NCBI GenBank assembly: GCA_002803225.1
Contig: NXFV01000031.1
Location: forward strand, 1 to 11,563
Length of the DNA stretch: 11,563 nt
Source of the DNA: Gamarada debralockiae
Taxonomy: Eukaryota > Ascomycota > Leotiomycetes > Helotiales > Hyphodiscaceae
Direction: 5' to 3'
How positions within the stretch are numbered: the stretch's first letter is position 1; each line of letters begins with the position of its first letter. This document shows, in pieces, positions 7,464 through 11,563 of this stretch. Under the pieces are notes generated by a model. That model saw only the letters and a program-made list of their open reading frames with translations. It was not told the DNA's origin and did not search any database. The position numbers were made by a program, and so were the translations under genes.

Positions 7464-7676
7464 ATGATTCATCATTTCCCTCACCCACCAATTCATAATA
7501 TTTTACCTTTGAGTGTTGCGCCACGCTGTACTTGTACATTCACTTCCTCTACGCGTAGATCACGGAGGTCTCTAAAACATTATTCATGTCTCGATAGCAC
7601 CATCGCCGTCGCCTCGTCCTCATCATGTCTTCCACCACGTCTTCGGCGCCTTCGTCGAGTAGTACCTCTCCTGTAG
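7464..7676 (+). other. Overlapping upstream ORF (70 codons)
   Basis: The ATG at 7464 opens a frame that runs past the main start codon at 7625 and stops at 7674-7676 in a different phase. If the transcript begins upstream of 7464, ribosomes using it could not reinitiate at the main start. The peptide is basic and low in complexity and is not itself a likely protein. Confidence 0.35.
7586..7597 (+). other. Mini upstream ORF, three codons
   Basis: ATG-TCT-CGA-TAG ends 27 nt before the main ATG, so it is very likely inside the leader. Its first six bases match the first six of the main coding sequence (ATGTCT). Confidence 0.5.
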
Positions 7677-10600
7677 GTCAAGCTCAAGGCTCACAAGGAA
7701 TCAGTCTCGCCGCTCTCATCTCCGCCTTTACAACATCCGCTATAATTTTTGGTGTGCAGATGCTGGCTTTCATAATATTGAAGGACAAGCTGGCTCGAAT
7801 ATTGTAGGTGCCATCTGTTTAATTGCAAGATTCTGTGAGTCACTAACACTATTCAGTAAACCCAAAACCTACCTAGTCCCTGAACGACAACGAACAGAAC
7901 CTCCTCCAAGAACACCATGGGGCTGGCTATCTTCGATATTCCGGTTTCGAGACCGCGAGGTCATCAACAAATGCGGTCTCGATGCCTACTTCTTTTTACG
8001 ATACCTGCAAACACTCCTCGTCATCTTCGTACCGCTCGCCATTGTCATAATACCAATTCTCGTACCCATCAACAAAATTGGAGGTAGAGGGGCTGCATAC
8101 GCGCTAGAGTTTGGCAATTCAACAACTGGAAATGCAACATTCACATCAGCCACTGTGAACGTCACTGGATTGGATCAGCTAGCTTGGGGAAATGTGCGGC
8201 CAACGAAGACTCATCGGTATTGGGCCCATTTGATGCTGGCGATACTGGTTATTTTTTGGGTGTGTGGCGTATTCTTTGCAGAATTACGGGTGTATATCAA
8301 GGTCAGACAGGACTACTTGACATCGGCCGAGCATCGTCTGAGAGCATCCGCTACAACTGTTCTCGTCAGTGCCATACCATCAAAATGGCTCACTACTGAG
8401 GCTCTGGGGGGTCTCTACGATGTTTTCCCCGGTGGAATCCGAAATATTTGGATTAATCGAAACTTCGACACCTTGCTTGATAAAATCCACAAACGAGATG
8501 CAATCTTTCTCAAACTGGAGTCTGCGGAGACCGAGCTCATCAGGAAAGCAAAGAAGGCCCAGAAGAAACAATTGAAGAAGGATGAGAAATCTGCGGGGAA
8601 GGTGATCAAAAATAAGCCTCTCACGAAAGAAGAGAGGGAGCAAAAGCTCAAGAACGAAAATGAGAATGCTGAGCGCCTAGCACAGAGTGGTGGTGTGAGT
8701 GCTGGAGACCCCCATCAGGTCCCACATACAGTCGATGAAGCTATAGAAGAGGAGCAAGAGAGATCAAGGGAGCAGGACGTACCAGAAGAACGAGGAGGCA
8801 AGTTCAAGCTGCCTGGTCTTGGTGGCCTGGCTGCTGTTGGGCAAGATTTAGGCCATGGGTTTAACAAGGGATTTGGAGTTGTGGGAAAGGCCGGAGAGAC
8901 TGTTTTCGGGGGGGCTCGCAATGTTGGCAGAGATCTCAACAACCAAATCGAGACTACAAACGGTTTTGTGAACTTTGACGCGGCCTCATTTGCAGACGAC
9001 GATTCATTCGATCAGTATGGGAGATACCGACCACGCGAAACCACCCTTGTTACTCCATACGGTGCTGGGTCAGATGAGAAGAAACAAAAACAGGAAGACA
9101 TCTCACCAACGTCAACTCAGGACCCCAGAAATGGCATGCGATTACCTGGGAACACTGTCCGACGGCAAACCCATAGGTATGGCGGAGATGGTGCCAAAGA
9201 CGTTTCAGGTGGGAACAACTGGTTCAAATTCTGGAAGGCACCCGCTGGAGGTTTCGCGTCCCCTATTCCGACTGGTTTCGAGGAAGGCGATGAATTTCCC
9301 CTGACCCAGACCGATGGTGGAAGGTCATTTTCCAAGGAGAGAATCCAATCGCCAGAAGAAAAAGGGAAAGGTTTATGGGCAAAGGTCAAGCTAGCTATAC
9401 CATTCCTTGGAGGCGAAGAATTGACGCCGCCACTAGAGTACCCTTTGGCTCACAATCCAGATTACAAAGAAGACGCACACGGTGCAGCGTGGGAAAGGTT
9501 TTTGAAGAAAAAGGATCGACCGACACATAGACTTGCTCGATTTGACTGGACTCCCGGTTGGTTACCCGGTATTCCAGGCCTCAACAAGAAAGTCGATACA
9601 ATTTATTGGTGCCGTGGGGAATTGGCTCGCCTCAACCTTGAGATCGAAATTGACCAGAAACATCCGGAACGCTTCCCATTGATGAATTCCGCCTTCATTC
9701 AATTCAACCACCAAGTCGCGGCTCATATGGCGGCTCAATCTGTCACTCATCATGTTCCTAAGCATATGACCCCACGAACGGTGGAAATCTCACCCAATGA
9801 TGTCGTCTGGGACAACATGTCAATCAAGTGGTGGGAAGCTTGGGTGAGAACTGCCATTATCACAGCTATTGTTGTGGGCATGGTCGTGTTATGGGCAATT
9901 CCCGTCATATGGACTGCTTCCTTAGCTCAAATCACCTCTTTGGCCAACACATACAAATGGCTTCATTGGCTCAACAGAATTCCGAAGAGGGTTCTCCAAG
10001 CGATTGCAGGTGTTCTGCCAGCTCTAGTGCTGAGTATCTTGCTTGCCTTGGTTCCGACCATATTCAACTATCTGGCCTTCCTCCGAGGATCGCAAACTGG
10101 TATGGAAAAGCAACGAACTGTGCAGCAATACTATTTTGCTTTCTTGTTCGTCCAAGTGTTCTTGGTTGTCTCGATCTCTGGTAGTGCATTCGCCACACTC
10201 TCATCAGCTTCGTCATTGAAGAACATCACAGCAATTCCGGAAACCTTGGCGGAACAAATCCCGAAGGCTGCCAATTACTTCTTCTCTTACATGATTCTAC
10301 AAGCCCTGTCTGTGAGTTCCGGAACTCTTTTGCAGATTACGACGCTGGCACTCTGGTTCATTATGCCGAAGTTTTTCGACAACACTGCACGAGACAAGTG
10401 GAAGCGCAACACGACTCTTCAAACTGTTAGTTGGGGCTCATTCTTCCCCGTCTACACCAATTTCGCCTGCATTGCACTAATATACTGTGTTGTGGCTCCC
10501 ATCATCATAATTTTCGCCATAATCACTTTTACTCTCCTTTGGATCGCGAATCGGTACAACATGCTCTATGTTTCTCGATTTAAACTTGACACTGGTGGAC

Positions 10601-11484
10601 TGCTTTACCCCACTGCAATTAACCAGACCTTTACAGGCCTCTACTTCATGGAGATTGTCTTGATAGGCTTCTTCTTCCTTGTTCGAGATGAAAACAACGA
10701 TGCCTCTTGCATTCCACAAGCGATTATTATGATTGTTGCCGCTGCCCTCACAGTATTCTACCAGGTCATGCTCAACCGGTCTTTCTCGCCACTTTTCCGA
10801 CATCTGCCCATTACCTTTGAAGACGAAGCTGTTCTCCGCGACGAAGCTTTTGAGCGAGCACAAGCCCGCCGACTTGGCCTTGAGGAGGAGGATCTATCAC
10901 CTCAAACCGACAGAACCGGCAACCATGGACCTGGCTATATCGAGATGTCGAATCTCAACAACGCCTACAATGATAATTCGGGCGGGGGATTCAAGAACTC
11001 AAAATTCAACCCAGCCAACATAGTGCAAGAGGCAGGTTCATGGGCAGTGCGATCAGGAAAGACATTCCGCTCCAAAGCTCTTGGCTTCGGAACTGGAAAT
11101 GATGCTCCAGTCAATAACTCGGCTACGGCTTCATCAGTGCATCTCATGCGAAGGCGCAGACATCGCGATATCGAAGCACAGCAGAAGATTGCGGACGCAT
11201 TGTACGGAGGGTATAACGACGACATCGAGGATTTGACGCCCGAAGAGAGAGATATTCTCGTCAGGCATGCCTTCCAGCATGAAGCGTTGAGAGCTAGACG
11301 ACCTACAGTTTGGATTCCGAGAGATGATATCGGAGTCAGCGACGACGAAGTTAAGCGGACTCGGGAGTTTGCGCAGGATAATATCTGGATTAGTAATGTT
11401 GGTGCTGCGTTGGATGGGAAGTGCAGAGTTGTCTATGGGAGGAATCCACCTGATTTCTCGGAGATTGATTTGATCAGTCTGTAA
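7625..11484 (+). CDS. OSCA/TMEM63-family (CSC1/PHM7/RSN1, DUF221) membrane protein
   Basis: Probable stress- or tension-gated cation channel or lipid scramblase-like protein of the plasma membrane or endomembranes. Exons 7625-7803 and 7857-11484; the 53 nt intron (7804-7856) has a GTAGGT donor, CACTAAC branch (7841-7847) and TTCAG acceptor, and joins ..LARI to FKPKTYLVPE in frame. Total 1268 residues. Late_exosome-type N-terminus with TM0 (27-52), TM1 (107-131), TM2 (182-203); PHM7_cyt domain from about 226 to 715, split by a disordered insertion (about 290-605) and resuming at FDWTPGW (622) and VDTIYWCRGELARLN (639); TM3-TM10 about 724-748, 772-799, 819-842, 865-896, 926-940, 942-958, 984-1002, 1012-1034; PHM7_ext-like tail to 1268, with RPTVWIPRDDIGVS at 1208-1221. 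ATG 7625 has A at -3. Yeast homologues are about 780-990 residues, so the insertion accounts for the extra length. Family certain; gating and substrate not shown. Confidence 0.95.
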
Positions 11485-11563
11485 AGTAGAGATGGAATAG
11501 GTCTTGCAATATGGTCACGTGATAGACGAAAAGGGTAGGAGAATGTGATTGGATTATTAAGGT
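11485..11563 (+). other. 3' flank of the OSCA/DUF221 gene
   Basis: Only 79 bp remain after the stop codon. There is no AATAAA. A palindrome TCACGTGA lies at 11515-11522; with the preceding G it matches the CACGTG E-box form bound by Cbf1-type bHLH factors, and could belong to a gene beyond the window edge. Confidence 0.3.

Larger units (their letters stand above)
7039..7624 (+). promoter_or_regulatory. Promoter and 5' leader of the OSCA/DUF221 gene
   Basis: This 586 bp lies between the MITE-like element and the start codon. It holds three AGGGG/CCCCT stress-type sites, a possible TATA-like CATATATTC near 7064-7072, two pairs of 10 bp direct repeats, and a C+T-rich stretch approaching the start codon, as is common in fungal leaders. 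Two upstream ATGs (7464, 7586) are in the likely leader. Confidence 0.6.

Noticed and set aside
8380..8942. Minus-strand ORFs inside the OSCA-family gene
   Set aside because: They are low-complexity antisense translations of the Lys/Glu-rich and Gly-rich coding segment.
8155..11484. Reading the OSCA-family gene as a 1109-residue ORF starting at 8155
   Set aside because: The codon at 8155 is GTG and the frame is open upstream to the intron acceptor at 7856. TM0, TM1 and the KPKTYLVPE block lie upstream, so the true start is 7625.

Overview
This window looks like nuclear DNA of a filamentous ascomycete (Pezizomycotina, possibly a leotiomycete; the class is inferred from protein flavour only). 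The evidence is short 53-72 nt introns with GT..AG ends and CTAAC-like branch points, A+T-rich intergenic DNA with monocistronic genes, and fungus-specific protein families. Two genes look intact, one is a clear relic, and one short transposon-like element sits between them.

Layout. Positions 1-1250 hold plus-strand open frames of unknown function that may be the 3' part of a gene entering from the left; they are not joined by convincing introns. Positions 1257-2976 show no recognisable gene. On the minus strand from 4272 to 2977 I could assemble a complete six-exon gene for a seven-helix fungal rhodopsin-fold (PTH11/SAT4-type) integral membrane protein of 325 residues. Its upstream region (4273-4700) is followed by unassigned DNA. 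At 5708-6290 lies the N-terminal third of a DHA1-type MFS multidrug transporter, broken by a one-base frameshift, lacking a usable start codon and cut off after the fourth helix.

Positions 6798-7038 form a 241 bp MITE-like element with 28 bp terminal inverted repeats (27/28 match) that begin and end in TA, lying about 590 bp upstream of the last gene. From 7625 to 11484 a two-exon gene encodes a 1268-residue OSCA/TMEM63-family (CSC1/PHM7/RSN1, DUF221) membrane protein with all family parts and a long disordered insertion in its cytosolic domain. Its promoter carries three AGGGG/CCCCT stress-type sites, paired direct repeats and two upstream ORFs.

The genes do not form an obvious pathway. Both intact ones encode plasma-membrane proteins of the sensing/stress type, but they are separated by decayed DNA and nothing in the sequence shows co-regulation. 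I found no CRISPR array, rRNA, tRNA or secondary-metabolite core enzyme.
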